DNA of 64,000 bases, taken from Asterias rubens. Its lineage: Eukaryota; Echinodermata; Asteroidea; Forcipulatida; Asteriidae. The stretch lies in NCBI RefSeq assembly GCF_902459465.1, contig NC_047068.1, forward strand, positions 17,817,195 through 17,881,194. Reading direction: 5' to 3'. The position numbers and the translations under genes are program-made. The notes under the pieces are model-generated. The model saw nothing but the letters and a program-made list of their open reading frames with translations. It ran no database searches and was not told the origin of the DNA. This document shows, piece by piece, positions 22,800-34,334 of the stretch; within the stretch, counting starts at the first letter, position 1; each line of letters opens with the position of its first letter.

Positions 22800-23540
22800 A
22801 AAATAAGATTTAGTTGTGAATAACCCACGCTTCACACAAAATTTGAGCTTTTATCAAACAAAGTTCTGTTTGGATTTTTCCAAAAATATTTGTTTGGTTC
22901 TATCTAGTCTGCGTTCTCTGAATGATTTGAATGTTAACTTTGCAAGTGTTTAGATCTACCTATTTTTTATTTTTAAATTTATATTCTAGAGAAAGATTTA
23001 GTTGTGAATTTTCCAAGCTTTTTGAGAAGTATAAATTTTTATCATGAACCTTTTTGTTTAGATGTATTGAAAACTAATTAAGTTCTACCCTAGTCTGATT
23101 TATATATAAAAAAGTACTCTCCAAAGATTTAAATGTTTACCTTGCAAGATCCATATTTAGTTTGATTTAAACAAAAATTTACACTAAAATAAGATTTAGT
23201 TTGGAATGTCACAAGCTTTTAGAGAAGCATAATTTTTATTATAATAAACTTTCGATGTGCTTTGAAAAGGAATTGAAATCTAACTAATATGATTTTTTTA
23301 AACCATGGTCACAGAAATGTTTAGGTTTAGATGCGAATGTTGCAAAGTTAAAGAGAACTTTAATGATGAACTTTCTGTTTGACATTGCTTTGAAAACTTG
23401 ATCTGTTTATCTCCTGCAGTAATTTACCATTGACCATGACCAGACCCTAAAAACCTTGACATAGACCTGACCTTTGACCTCTTCTAAAAACAACCAACTC
23501 AAAACAACTACAAACTATAGGAATCCAGTGTCATCTTTGA
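22800..23540. repeat. degenerate tandem motif around aagatttagttgtgaat / ctagtctgattt
   Basis: Related segments recur about every 100-180 bp (near 22805, 22990, 23195 and earlier at 22240-22320). No gene is seen. Confidence 0.4.
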
Positions 23541-23571
23541 TATCAAAAGGCAATAAAATTGGTGTTCTTAC

Positions 23572-23739
23572 TAGATATTTTGGATGTGAAGTGGCATGAC
23601 CAAGCAGAACATGTTTCTCCAGCCCTCATATCATCAACTGGATAGAAGTCCTGATCATCCACGAAGTCCTGATTCCATTGGCTCAAACGAAGACATCTCT
23701 TGGCACCTTTGATGATCATGAAAGATCCCCAGTACAAAC
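23572..23739 (-). CDS. candidate exon 2 of the unknown module (minus copy)
   Basis: The acceptor is agtaaacag at 23740 and the donor CTA/GTAAGA at 23571. Phase 1 in and out is open for the full 168 bp. It encodes KGAKRCLRLSQWNQ, then DDQDFYPVDD and GETCSAW. The plus copy at 20.3 kb conserves K.C.RL.Q, DDxDFYPxDD and GETxSA, which supports real coding ancestry. No family is recognised. Confidence 0.42.
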
Positions 23740-23995
23740 CTGTTTACTCAAAAACAAAAGAGTGACGTGACCAACAAAAGGCTAAATAATAAGGGGCCCT
23801 CATCCCGACGTCTTGAGAGATCTTGCCGACCAGAACGTTTTAGGGACCAACCACTACCTTCCAGCTCAGGCCCTAGCAAGAACGCATGCTTCCAAAAATG
23901 CTCGCTCTAGCTCGTCAAATTTTGTTAGGCATTACACCAGTGAAGGAGAACACTAGTTGTGCATCTAAAAGAATTTCACTGAACGGAGAACATAC

Positions 23996-24196
23996 CTTCC
24001 ATTGCACCCGGGCCCGCAAGACCACCACTTGTTCCAGGCAGCCGAGGGGGTCCACCAACAGGCACAGGTGTTTGCACAACTCTGCGAGTTTTTCAGAGGG
24101 TTTGGATGAGGCCCTAACAAAACTTAGCACAATGAGCTGCTCATACACAACAAGTCCATCATTTAATCTTGAAAATTTCATTTTAAAACCCCGACC
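23996..24196 (-). CDS. candidate exon 1 of the unknown module (minus copy)
   Basis: The acceptor is ttggttcag and the donor GGAAG/GTATGT, enclosing 67 open codons in phase 0. It contains KLAELCKHLCLLVDPLGC, homologous to AELCKHRCLSVDPLGH at 19978. Its phase-0 donor does not fit the phase-1 acceptor of 23739 directly, so another exon or a different frame is needed. Confidence 0.4.
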
Positions 24197-24507
24197 CTGA
24201 ACCAAAAACTTGAGAAAAGCAAAATAACAAATTGTTGTTTCCCCTTAAGATATGAAAGATATTGCCAATATCTTTAAGAACAAAAAAAAATAACCAAAAG
24301 AACAAACACTTTATTTTTTGCGCTTTCGAGAAAAGTCATAATTTGTTTAAAGTTTCTTTTAAATGGTCTCATTTTTCGGTAGGAGCAACTCGTACATTTA
24401 ACTTAAATAATACAAAGACATATGATTCAGAGTTTAACGCCATAAAAAAAAAAAAAAATTCAAATCAAGATCAAACATTTCTGCCAAAAGATTGTTTAAA
24501 TTTCTTT

Positions 24508-24715
24508 GAACAGTTTCAGTCAGAGTGCTCTCTGCCTGGTAAAACTGTTTTCCAAGACGACAATCAGAGTGCCCTGATTATCTGCACGGAAAGGTAGCAA
24601 TTTCTGCAAAGTTTTGTTTTAAAATGTTTGTGAACAGTTTTAATCAGAGTGCTCTCTGACTGGTAAAACTGTTTCCCAAGAAGACAAGCAGAGTGCCCTG
24701 ATTATCTGCAAGGGA
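24508..24715. repeat. direct repeat, about 80 bp, two copies
   Basis: cagagtgctctctg..tggtaaaactgttt.ccaagacgaca.cagagtgccctgattatctgca occurs at 24508-24590 and 24635-24715. Confidence 0.75.
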
Positions 24716-24829
24716 TGTTTTCTTTGATTTTTAAAGATGTTTTGTGAATTTGGCATAAAAGAATCTAAATCATACATCTTTGAGGGTGAAAAGGATGGAT
24801 CTTAACTAACTAAAGTTGAAAATTAAGTA

Positions 24830-25670
24830 ATTTAGCACACCGGGGGAAGTGTGGCTCATCTAAACACAAATCAGAGTAGGGAGAGTGTCAGTTACTCACT
24901 ACACAAAGGAAGTGTGAGCTCAGAGTAACACAAGGGAGTGACAGTAACTCATTACACAAAGTAAGTGTGGGCTCAGAGTAACACAAGGGAGTGTGGTTAC
25001 TCATTACACAAAGGAAGTGTAAAGAAACTCAGAGTAACACAAGGGAAAGTGTCAGTTACTCACTACACAAAGGAAGTGTGGGCTTAGAGTAACACAAGGG
25101 AGTGTGGTTACTCATTACACAAAGGAAGTGTAAAGAAACTCAGAGTAACACAAGGGAAAGTGTCAGTTACTCACTACACAAAGGAAGTGTGAGCTTAGAG
25201 TAACACAAGGGAGTGTCAGTTTCTCATTACACAAGTGAAGTGTAAGCTCAGAGTAACACAAGGGAATGTGTCAGTTACTCACTACACAAAGGAAGTGTGA
25301 GCTTAGAGTAACACAAGGGAGTGTCAGTTTCTCATTACACAAGTGAAGTGTAAGCTCAGAGTAACACAAGGGAATGTGTCAGTTACTCACTACACAAAGG
25401 AAATGTGAGCTTAGAGTAACACAAGGGAGTGTCAGTTTCTCGTTTACACAAGTGAAGTGTAAGCTCAGAGTAACACAAGGGAATGTGTCAGTTACTCACT
25501 ACACAAAGGAAGTGTGAGCTCAGAGTAACACAAGGAAATGTGAGCAACTGAGTCACATAAAGGAAATGTGAGCAACTCGGAGTAACACAAAGGAAGTGTG
25601 AGCAACTCACAGTAATACAAAGGAAAGTTTCTATTACTTACTCAACACACAAAGGAAGTGTGGCACACCC
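24830..25670. repeat. satellite, unit about 53 bp
   Basis: Alternating GAGTAACACAAGGGA(a)GTGT and TTACTCACTACACAAAGGAAGTGTGAGC blocks make about 15 units, with longer-range duplication of about 115 bp. No coding content. Confidence 0.88.
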
Positions 25671-26139
25671 TGAAACGTTGACTAACCTACAAAAATATTC
25701 AAATAATAATTAAACAGGAAATATTAAGTCAAATTTTGTTTGACTCCTAAGAATTGAGACACTAAAGTGTCTCCTATTTCAGGCATGCAGCTCTGTATTT
25801 TGATAAAAGTATTCATATTTCCAGAAATCCAGGCACAGCAAGATTTTGTACAGTGTTTTTAATTGTTTCAATGGGTAAAAAAAACCAAACCAAAAAAATC
25901 AGATATTGCATGCCTGCTTGCTGATGTATGAGATGGGCAAAACCCCGCCTATCTAATACCCTCTTGGGGAAAAATTCCCATCCGGCTCCACTATATGGCA
26001 ACCAAGTATGTCAACTCCACGCATCAGCACATCTAAATTGAAATGGCTAAATGAAATTCCTAATTAAGCCTTTGACAACGTTTCAATGTGTGAGTTTGAT
26101 GATTGACCACACAAGGAAGAATGGATCATCACATAGAGC

Positions 26140-26636
26140 GAAGTGTGAGCGATTCACCACACAACTTAGTGGTAGTGATTCACCACACAACAAAATTTGT
26201 CAGCGATTCACCACACAACAAAAAGTGTCAGCGATTCACCACACAACAAAAAGTGTGCGCAATTCACCACACAACAAAAAGTGTGAGCGATTCACCACAC
26301 AACAAAAAGTGTGAGCAATTCACCACACAACAAAAAGTGTGAGCGATTCACCACACAACAAAAAGTGTCAGCGATTCATTACACAACAAAAAGTGTGAGC
26401 GATCCACCACACAACAAAAAGTGTGAGCGATTCACCACACAACAAAAAGTGAGCAATTCACCACACAAAACAAAAAGTGAGAGCGATTCACCACATAACA
26501 AAGTGTCAGCAATTCACCACACAACAAAAAGTGTGAGCGATTCACCACACAACAAGTGTGAGCGATTCACCACACAGCAAAAAAATTCAGCAAATCACCA
26601 CACAACAACAAAATTCAGCGATTCACCACACAATTA
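26140..26636. repeat. satellite, 28-bp unit
   Basis: About 18 units of CACCACACAACAAAAAGTGT + (g/c)agcgatt, adjacent to and sharing CACAA...AAGTGTGAGC with the 24.8-25.7 kb satellite. Frames through it are repeat artefacts. Confidence 0.9.
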
Positions 26637-26689
26637 ATTCTAACTATATCCCTATAATAAACAAATAATTACAAAGTATAGTGGTACAT

Positions 26690-27480
26690 CTCTACCAGTG
26701 ATGGACGCTGACTCCTTGTGAGATCCGACACTCTCTGTCTGGATTACGATCTGTAGAAGACGACAAAAAGAACAAGAAAAGATTCATCAGAGATGATATC
26801 ACCACACAAATTTGACCCTAAATTTGAAAAAAACCACAAGGGGTAAGTCCAACAGTTTTGTCAAATTTGGGTACACCGGGACTTATAGTTAGTTAAAAGT
26901 TTTTCGAAACGACTAATTAACCTTTTGTTTTGCCGTCTCCTTTTTCCCCACAGCCTTTTAGCCTGAGCCTCATTCACTAATCTATTACTTTTTTACCCCA
27001 CCTCCCCACTTTTGATATTGTCCTTTGTGTTTCCATCTTCCTGTGGTCAAGCCAGTCCCTTCCCTTCACCCCCCTTTTGTCCCCCTATTCACTGTTTACC
27101 TCTTGCTTTTTCTGTATGCTTTCTAACCCCATTCATGTATTTCCACTTCACTGCTTATGTTTCACCTAGTTACCTGTTCATGTTTGTTGTGTTGTCATTT
27201 AGCCTTCGAGAAAGACTCTGCTAGGGATGAAACATCAGGCCATTAACTATTTTTTGCATTAAAAGTTTTTCCTTATAAATTGCAAACTTTACTATCAGTG
27301 CCAAAAATGTAAAACAATTTAGGCTTACCTGCAATAAGGTTCATTGACTGCTCAAGGCGTTGACAGGTTCGACACTCGCTGTCGAGATTTTGATCCAAAA
27401 AGGTTGTGCATCTCTACCAGTGATGGACGCTGACTCCTTGTGAGATCCGACACTCTCTGTCTGGATTTTGATCTGTAAAA
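26690..27480 (-). repeat. duplicated minus-strand exon-like units (DQN..ECR type)
   Basis: At 26694-26755 and 27414-27475 a block reads, on the minus strand, acag/ATC(A/G)(A/T)AATCCAGACAGAGAGTG. Immediately downstream (27395-27325) a divergent unit reads DQNLDSECRTCQRLEQSMN and ends at GCAG/GTAAGC. Similar starts occur at 27946 and 28944. The first two units hit a stop (DQNPDRECRISQG..). These may be non-coding exons or remains of one. Confidence 0.35.
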
Positions 27481-27764
27481 GACAACAACAAAAAAAGAAA
27501 AAGAAAAGATTTAGCATCTCTGATGGAATAGCAACCACCACACAAGATTGGGCCTAAGATTAAACAAAAATCACAAGGGGCAAGTCCTGCAGTTTTATCA
27601 AATTTAAGCCTGAAATTGAAAAAATCACAAGGGGTAAGTTCTGCAGTTTGATCAAATTTGAGCCTAAAATTGAAAGGGTTAATAACCTTGGAAGCGCTTT
27701 GAGACACCATCAAAAGTTCATATTTGCCAAAGTGTGAGAGCAGCATTAAGCTGCCATACTAAAA

Positions 27765-28990
27765 ACTATACCCATGGTTCAATTTCAATCATTTTCCTGT
27801 ACCTTTAGATGCGAGCTGTCATATATTGCTGGCCACTCTGCGGTGTTTCAACATTGATTGATTGACACATCTCTGTTGAGTGCGATGGACAGCCCAGCCA
27901 TCAAGATTGAAGATCTGAAGCTCTGTCAGTGTTAGTTGATCTGTAAGTTGATGACAAAACATATAAGAATGCGTACAAATTTGTAAACGATTTTTTAAGC
28001 TACTCACACAATAACACTGTCAATATAACAAAATGCGGTATTCCTACGTTTTGACATAATCAATCTTTTTTAATTACCTGAAAACTCATAACAAAAAGAA
28101 ACTAGGAGCCGTGAAACAAATCAGAGCATTATGCGATCATAAGAAATAACAGAATCGACACGAGTTGTACCGACTGACAAACCGACGATAACAAACATGT
28201 ACTTTGATATCTGGCTCCCAAACCCTCCCAAGCTAATGGCGAGACCCGCACACTTGTGTTCATAGCGCCTGGGATTACACCTCCAGCCCCCCACGAGACA
28301 CGGCATGCACGGTATGGTATAATGCCCTGATGCTTACGCTCAGATTGCTCCACACTGTGGGGCCATATAACAAGCTTCCGTTACACAGACTCTTTGAATG
28401 CGAACCTTACGTTAGATTTTTCACCATTATTTACATTTTGTAGCGATAATTTGAATACATGATCTTTTTCGTCAATTATTCGATAATAATTTTGTAAAAA
28501 AAAGATTGAAATTTGGTTATGTAAGTTACTTTTAGACGGCTGGAAGTAAAACTAGCCCGGAAGGTCATGTGATTGTTTGTACCACTTTTTGGTTACAATC
28601 ACCTGCGTTTTCGTCTTAAAATGCGCAAAAACGGCTAAATTTGATGATTTTTGTAAAGAACTTTTCTTCTTCATTTCTGGAAGACCGTTGAAGTCATATC
28701 TTAGTCTATTTTGTAGCCCAAATAGCCCAATTCGGCCGGTGTGTCCCTTTAAGCTGCAATTCTAAAAACTATACCCATGGTTCAATTTCAATCATTTTCC
28801 TGTACCTTTTGATGTGAGCTGTCATAGATTGCTGGCCACTCTGCGATGCTACTACATTCATTGATTGACACATCTCTGCTGAGTGCGATGGACAGCCAAG
28901 CCATCATGATTGAAGATCTGCACTCTGTCTGCGCTAGTTGATCTGTAAGTTGATAACAAAACATGTAAGAATGAGTACAAATTTAAACAT
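27765..28990 (-). repeat. 230-bp duplication carrying an exon-like unit
   Basis: 27765-28000 and 28763-28988 are about 85-90% alike by eye. Read on the minus strand, each has acceptor cttacag, about 130 bp, and donor AAAG/GTACAG. In the 28.8-kb copy phase 1 is fully open (DQLAQTECRSSIMMAW...). In the 27.8-kb copy a one-base difference shifts the frame to a stop. Confidence 0.5.
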
Positions 28991-29600
28991 TTAGAGAGTA
29001 GGGTGCATGGCTGAGAAAATAAGATCACCGAACTCAATCTCTCTCAATTTTTCAATGTAGATACTTAATGACTTGAACTTAACATCTAATCTTTTTTTTT
29101 TCTCATTTGCATAATTAATTATGAAACTAGACACGAGAGAAGATCCGTGCTACTTCGTGAAACCAAAAAAGTGCAAAATATGTCTTTTTACGTTTTCACG
29201 AAGTAGCACTCGCCTATGCTACAACACAGTATTTTGTATGACTTTTTGAAACAAGGTCAGCGCGCGCGCTCACACAACTTACGTGCTACTTCGTGAAAAG
29301 GTTTTTACCACACTTTGACTCGAGTGCCTACATGCATGTTAGGGTGCTAGTTCGTGAAACCAAAGTTGCCACGTTTGAGCAAAAAATTAAAACACTAATG
29401 AGCTTAATTAAAAAAGTAAAGCTGTCTTGAGCTTTGAAACTTCACGGAATTGTAGGTCTTCATGCATAATCAACATAATGTAAAAAACAAATAAAATGCA
29501 AAAAACATCCTTAAGCACGTAGAGTGCTTCTTCGTGAAAACGCTGACAACTTGTGTCCCTGAACATGGCACTTACATGTGTGTAACTATAATTGCTTCTC
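28990..29600. repeat. cluster of GTGCTACTTCGTGAAA motifs
   Basis: Forward copies lie near 29147, 29283, 29344 (GTGCTAGTTCGTGAAA) and 29524 (GTGCTTCTTCGTGAAA). A reverse copy lies at 29195-29210, pairing with the first. The rest of the region is without coding signal. Confidence 0.6.
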
Positions 29601-29751
29601 TCCACCCAGGGCAGAGGTGATTTTTGTGATTGGTAAGCCTAGTGCGCTACATATTTGGCAGCACTGGCTGCATACTCCCCATGGAGCTGGGATGGAGGTA
29701 TGAAAAGGATAGGAATGATTTAACATCTCCGAAACTTCGGCTTTTAAGGGG

Positions 29752-29875
29752 CATGGCAGGTTTTTTTAAACTTGGGGCACCAAGGCATTTTTTTGAAATT
29801 TCATGGGGCATCATAGGGCCAGTTAAAAAGTTGCGAAGGGCACCAAGGCACTTTGAAATAAAAAAGTTCTCCGAG
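29752..29875. mobile_element. CAGGCCTG-family element, degenerate
   Basis: It is recognised by two gggcaccaaggca blocks and catggggcatcatagggcc; the ends are worn. Confidence 0.45.
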
Positions 29876-29929
29876 TTTCCTGTAAAAATATTTTTTCCAT
29901 TTTGTGGGCTAATTTATACTTAATGTTTC

Positions 29930-30060
29930 CTTTTTTCTAAAATGTTTTCACCTTTGATATAAAGCATAAGAAAATACACATTTTCTAATACATGCATGAC
30001 ACATTTTTTAATCCAGACGTCGTTGATCCATGGTTGATCTAGTACTAGTACCCTGTGTGA
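29930..30060. repeat. dispersed repeat shared with 51965-52095
   Basis: Both copies read tgtttccttttttctaaaatgttttcac, then agaaaatacacattttct, and gacgtcgttgatccatggttgatc.agtactagta. Confidence 0.75.
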
Positions 30061-30084
30061 GCTTCCCTGTTCCCAGACGCGTGG

Positions 30085-30250
30085 ACATGTGTTTTGTACA
30101 CAAAGCAGTAAGCACAGATCGCGTATGACATTGCTCTAGAATTGCAAGGGTCGTGGGTTCGAATCCCACCCAAGTAAAAAATGCCTGTAATTTTTTTCAC
30201 AGGACTCGGGGAAAATACTGAGTATACAGTGCTACACACATCGGTGTATA
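30085..30250 (+). mobile_element. tRNA-derived SINE, family B
   Basis: The B box is GGGTTCGAATCCCACCC, with a tail gcctgtaattttttt-cacaggactcggggaaaatactg and a conserved end (gtgctacacacatcggtgtat). The other copy is inverted at 45480-45650. Confidence 0.65.
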
Positions 30251-30314
30251 TGGGTAAAAACCAAAAATTAATATTCTTTATCCCGATGCAAATTTAACAT
30301 CTATTTAAAAGGTG

Positions 30315-30690
30315 GGCTAGGTTACTTAGGTAATGGCCGGCCTGACGTTTTGACCCTGGCAGAGTCTTTCTCGAAGGATATATGGTAACACAACAAACAT
30401 GAACAGGTAACTAAGTGAAACATAAGCTACTTTCTCAATGGTTTCAGTTAGTTTACCTATGTTTGTTGTGTTGTCAAACTTTCAAAGGCTTCGACTTCTC
30501 CATCTCATCTCCATTGGTTCAGTCAGCAAAATATCCTGCCGGATACATCTACGCTAACTTGCGCACTGCGTGTGGAAATAGACTACTACATGTATTTGTT
30601 GTTGCTTATATGTTGCTTAAATGACTTTGAGAAAGACTTTGAGAAAGACTTAGCTCAAAACGTCAGGCCATTCATTAACTATTTTTTGCA
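30315..30690. repeat. repeat with inverted ends (gagaaagact..cgtcaggcc)
   Basis: ggcctgacgttttgaccctggcagagtctttctcgaagg at 30340-30378 is the complement of the end at 30625-30675. The same end (cttcgagaaagactctgctagggatgaaacatcaggcc) closes 27200-27245. It may be the terminal repeat of a retroelement. Confidence 0.5.
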
Positions 30691-30699
30691 ACAATTTAT

Positions 30700-30815
30700 T
30701 TGGGTAGGAAGATACGAGTTGATTTGGGTACGAGTTAACCTGGGTACGAGTTGACTTGGGTACGAGTTGACTAGGGTACGAGAGGCCTCTCGTATCCAAG
30801 TCAACTCGTCGTAGG
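30700..30815. repeat. minisatellite of about 16 bp, then inverted
   Basis: Four to five units of GGGTACGAGTTGACTT are followed by the inverse (ctcgtatccaagtcaactcgt), with aggcct at the turn. Confidence 0.75.
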
Positions 30816-31639
30816 AAGATGACCCGAATGACGTGGTTTGTGGACGGACTGGCATTTTGGGTCGATACGGGCCACACATTCTCAAGTCAAACTCTTGGTG
30901 TAAAAATCCATTATATCCAAATCCTCATTATTAAAATCAAATAAGTAACTCACCATCACTCCTTTGAGGTCGGGTCAATGGATATCCCGTAAAAACTTCA
31001 ATTTATTGGACACTTCTAAAGGCAAAGCACAGACTAAATCGAGACACATTGATGGCGTCCATTTTGTCTTTGAAACTGGGCGCTTTTTGGAATCACACGT
31101 GGTAACACCCAACGGCTTTCAGATACGATCGTTTTCATTGGTCAATCTTCATCAAACCGTTTCAATTAATTACGGGTTTTTTTCTTCTTCAAAAGTTACA
31201 CTTACAGAATAAAAATTAATAAAGTGAACACAGCTATAGCTTTTTCAAATATGGCTAAACATCAGAAAACTGCACATAAGGTTTAAAAAATTCAAGTCCA
31301 TCCATATACTATTCTCATTTTAACCGAGCTGGTTCACATTTGACAACAGAGGGCGCTGATGCAGCTGGCCAGGGGCGCGCGCGTGAAAGGGGTGTGTGCG
31401 GGCCGGCGGCGGGAGGAGGTACACCTTTACTAGCTCGTAATGTCTCGACCACCACCTCAACCCGAAGCATAAGGGTAAGATGAGATCGAAGGAGCTGGGT
31501 GAAAGGGTTGCAAACCCCACTATAATCGTGTCAAGTCCTACGATCAGGTAAGGGGATTACCCCTTTCCAACAGGCATGATTGGGCAACTTCTTCTCTTGC
31601 CCCTGACCGGTCCATATTTAAAGGGGGGGTACAGAATTG

Positions 31640-31740
31640 GTAAGAAAAAACCTCGTAAAAAATTCCTAAGATCACAGATTTACATAATACTTACACGGTC
31701 TAATGATAATGATAGTAGAAAACATCCCTTGAAATATTTC
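31640..31740. repeat. dispersed repeat, agatttacataa..acggtctaatgat family
   Basis: Related to 44985-45115 (inverse) and 52560-52760. The shared core is cacagatttaca, tagtagaaaa, and cccttgaaatatt. Confidence 0.6.
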
Positions 31741-32099
31741 CGTCCATAATGCCATATTTGATGAGAAAGAAAGAAAAGTAATTTTCCGATCGGACTTTAT
31801 CGCTCCGGTAGCGTTTTATTAATTTTTTGAATCAATTTCGTAGATACTGCCCTCACACGACCAATAATAGTTATTTTGTTTTCTCAATTCGGCACGCGTA
31901 AATAATTCGCGAACGGTCGGTTACTGGTTCGCAGCAAACGTCGTTCTCAAGGATGATCGATCTCGCCGCGCAAAGCGCACCAAATTAACCCTCCGTGGAG
32001 ATGAGCCAAGCATATGAGGTTGTAGTGTTATTCACGTCGATGAGTTGGCCACGTTGCTGCCCTAGACACACGCACGAACACACACACGTAAGCTAAGTC

Positions 32100-34334
32100 A
32101 TGCCTGAGACCAGCACTATGGCCAGTTCAAGCCCAATGAAGTGAGTATTTTGTTTAATTTAGAATCCAACAAACTTGTCATTTCATCATCTGATTTTTTT
32201 TTTTTTTTTTCAGTAAGAAAATCTTCACCGTCAAATCGGAAAATCTTCGTGTGGCATTCCAACGATACCACTAATAATAGTATCGTTGGTCACAGTTTTA
32301 GCTACGTCAAAAGCACTCTGAAATCTCTGTGAACTCATGATTTTGACAGTTTTACGAAATTATTTCTCTTTCACCTTGTTAAAATTTTAGGGCCTTGAAA
32401 AAAAAGCCAGACAAAAACTGAGACTGGCCTCTGTCTCTGTGAATTTGTTCAGTCAGTCACTGAAAATAAGCTATTTTTTTATTCCTACATTTTAGTCCTA
32501 GTGGTGGCAGTGCATCTAGATAGGCCTACTCTACCATGCTGTTTCAACACCTGTGGATAAGGAGTTCCATGAACAACAAACCCTTCCCTCTGTTTTAATT
32601 AAAATGTAAGTTATCAGATTTGTGTTAGACTTTCCAAGATAAGTAATGTTTGTATCAAAAAAACAAGTTGTGATAAACATTTTCTCTATCAAATGGATGA
32701 AACCAGGAATGTTTTTTAATTGGTTATCGAGGGTGGTTCATCAAACACAAGTCAAACTCAAAGGTGTTGATTTATTTTAAAAGGTTATGTGATGGTTGAG
32801 GTGAAAGCTCAATCACAAAAGGAAAACAAAAGATAGTTATGTGGCAGAGTAAATGCAGTTTATTTGCAAGGCATCTAACATGACAAGACGAGACTATAAA
32901 AAAAGTTTTTTAAAGAAATTTATTGGTGTGGCTTTCTCTTTTTCAGCAACCCTGTGGGAACTACCAACGGTTAAGATGAATTCTTTGAAGACAGTGACTC
33001 GATTTCCTCTGGATTGTAAGTTCAGTATGCTTCTCTGTTTTTGCATTGCAAAGATAATAAAATTGACTAATAAATTAATCTTTGCAATTTTTAAAATAGT
33101 TTTATTTCTTCCTAAAGTGGCCACCTAAAAACAAAAAATGGCTGACATTTTTCAGTTGAAATTAATCTTGACCTTTTTCTAACAGCCATCCTGCTAGTGC
33201 TAGAGTACGTTAAACTTCCTACGAATGCGAAAGCGAAACGACTATGGCGTGAATTTGACGTCACAACTCCGTTTTCGCTGCGAATATTTGCAAGAGTCGA
33301 GCACAGGCCAACTTCCGCGAATATTTGTTGCGAATTTGTGACGTCAACATTCGCTTCGCATTTGCATTCCCAGGAAGTATGAACCGGGCTTTACAATACT
33401 TTAGGTAGAACAATGTTTTGTGCACTTTAAACAATTTATGCATGTTGAAAGTAGCTTTTTTAGGTGAAAACAAATAAATAAAAAAGAAAACATACATGTA
33501 ACTGATTTTTGTTTTGTTTTGCCGCAGTCTTATGATGAAAGATGTCACTACTTAAAGCCTTTTTAGTCAGAGTTTGTTTCAGTAATTCACCTCGAGGTAC
33601 TCCAATCTGATTAAGCCTTCTTTGTTTTCTTTTTTATTGAAATTGATGTGTAAAAATGCAAGTAAATTTCAGCGTTCAGTTTTATCAGATCAGACAGTAG
33701 TTTACTTAGATTTTATGAAATTTTTGGCTCGTATCTGGGCCCAATTTCATGGCTCTGCTTACCGTAACGTAAGCAAAGAGTCAGCGCTTACTTAAGCAGG
33801 GAATTCTGCGCGTATGTCAAGCGTATTTAACAGGTTAACAGTGAATTTTTGCATGTGCACGCGTGTACTCGACGTTACTAAAATACTAGTCATTATTCGC
33901 TTACACCGCTAGCGCAAAAATTCTGCGCTTGCACAGTAAGTGAAGTAATGGTGATCGCAAGCACAAAATACTGCGGTAAGCAGAGCCATGAAATTAGGCC
34001 CCGGTCATGCTTATTTTGTATTGTAAATTTGTTTGAAGAAAATTGAATCATGGTAAGTTTGGTTGGGGAGAAAAGGTTAGTTTTTTCTTTTTTCTAATGT
34101 GGCTTGGTTAAAACAACAGTTTAGTAAAATGAAAATTTATCTTATTGTTTCTATTTCCCTCCAATTTCAGGCCTAGCACTCTTGATGACCTACCGTTTTT
34201 TCAAGTTAAAGTATTGGGCGATTCCTTCACGAGGTACTTGCCGAGGAACTTAAACAGTGACTGGTTTCTTCCTGATGTTGTAACCCAGCCAGGAGCAACA
34301 TATTTCTTGCAAAATCGGAAAAATTTTCCTTGAA
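32100..34334 (+). CDS. candidate small gene with a GDS motif (two exons; speculative)
   Basis: ATG at 32100 starts MPETSTMASSSPM and ends at a strong donor (AATGAA/GTGAGT, 32141). The acceptor ctccaatttcag at 34170 joins in matching phase 2, giving an open frame to TGA 34332-34334: KPSTLDDLPFFQVKVLGDSF, then TRYLPRNL and TQPGAT. VLGDSF followed by a downstream PGA resembles block I and the following strand of SGNH/GDSL-type domains, which also occur in LINE-encoded proteins. At about 67 residues it is far too short for an enzyme. Other acceptors at 32214 (after a T run) and 32946 could be alternative exons; the first, in another frame, reads NNSIVGHSFSYV. A CpG-containing stretch at 31850-32090 could be a promoter. 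Confidence 0.3.
33209..33395. mobile_element. MITE, AAGCCCGGTT family, copy 2
   Basis: It runs from TTAAACTTCCTACGAATGCG to GGAAGTATGAACCGGGCTTTA, with two GACGTCA sites (33258 and 33340). Confidence 0.72.
33738..34003. mobile_element. MITE, GGGCCCAATTTCATGGCTCTGCTTA ends
   Basis: Near-perfect inverted ends: cccaatttcatggctctgcttaccg, and cggtaagcagagccatgaaattaggcc. Related, more worn elements lie at 42590-42770 and 42895-43160. Confidence 0.75.

Noticed and set aside
26140-26636. CRISPR-like array of 28-bp repeats
   Set aside because: Repeats abut with no unique spacers, and the window is clearly eukaryotic; it is a satellite.
27200-27250. Hammerhead ribozyme core (GAAAC near a cleavage-like site)
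   Set aside because: The CTGANGA half and supporting stems could not be found in order.
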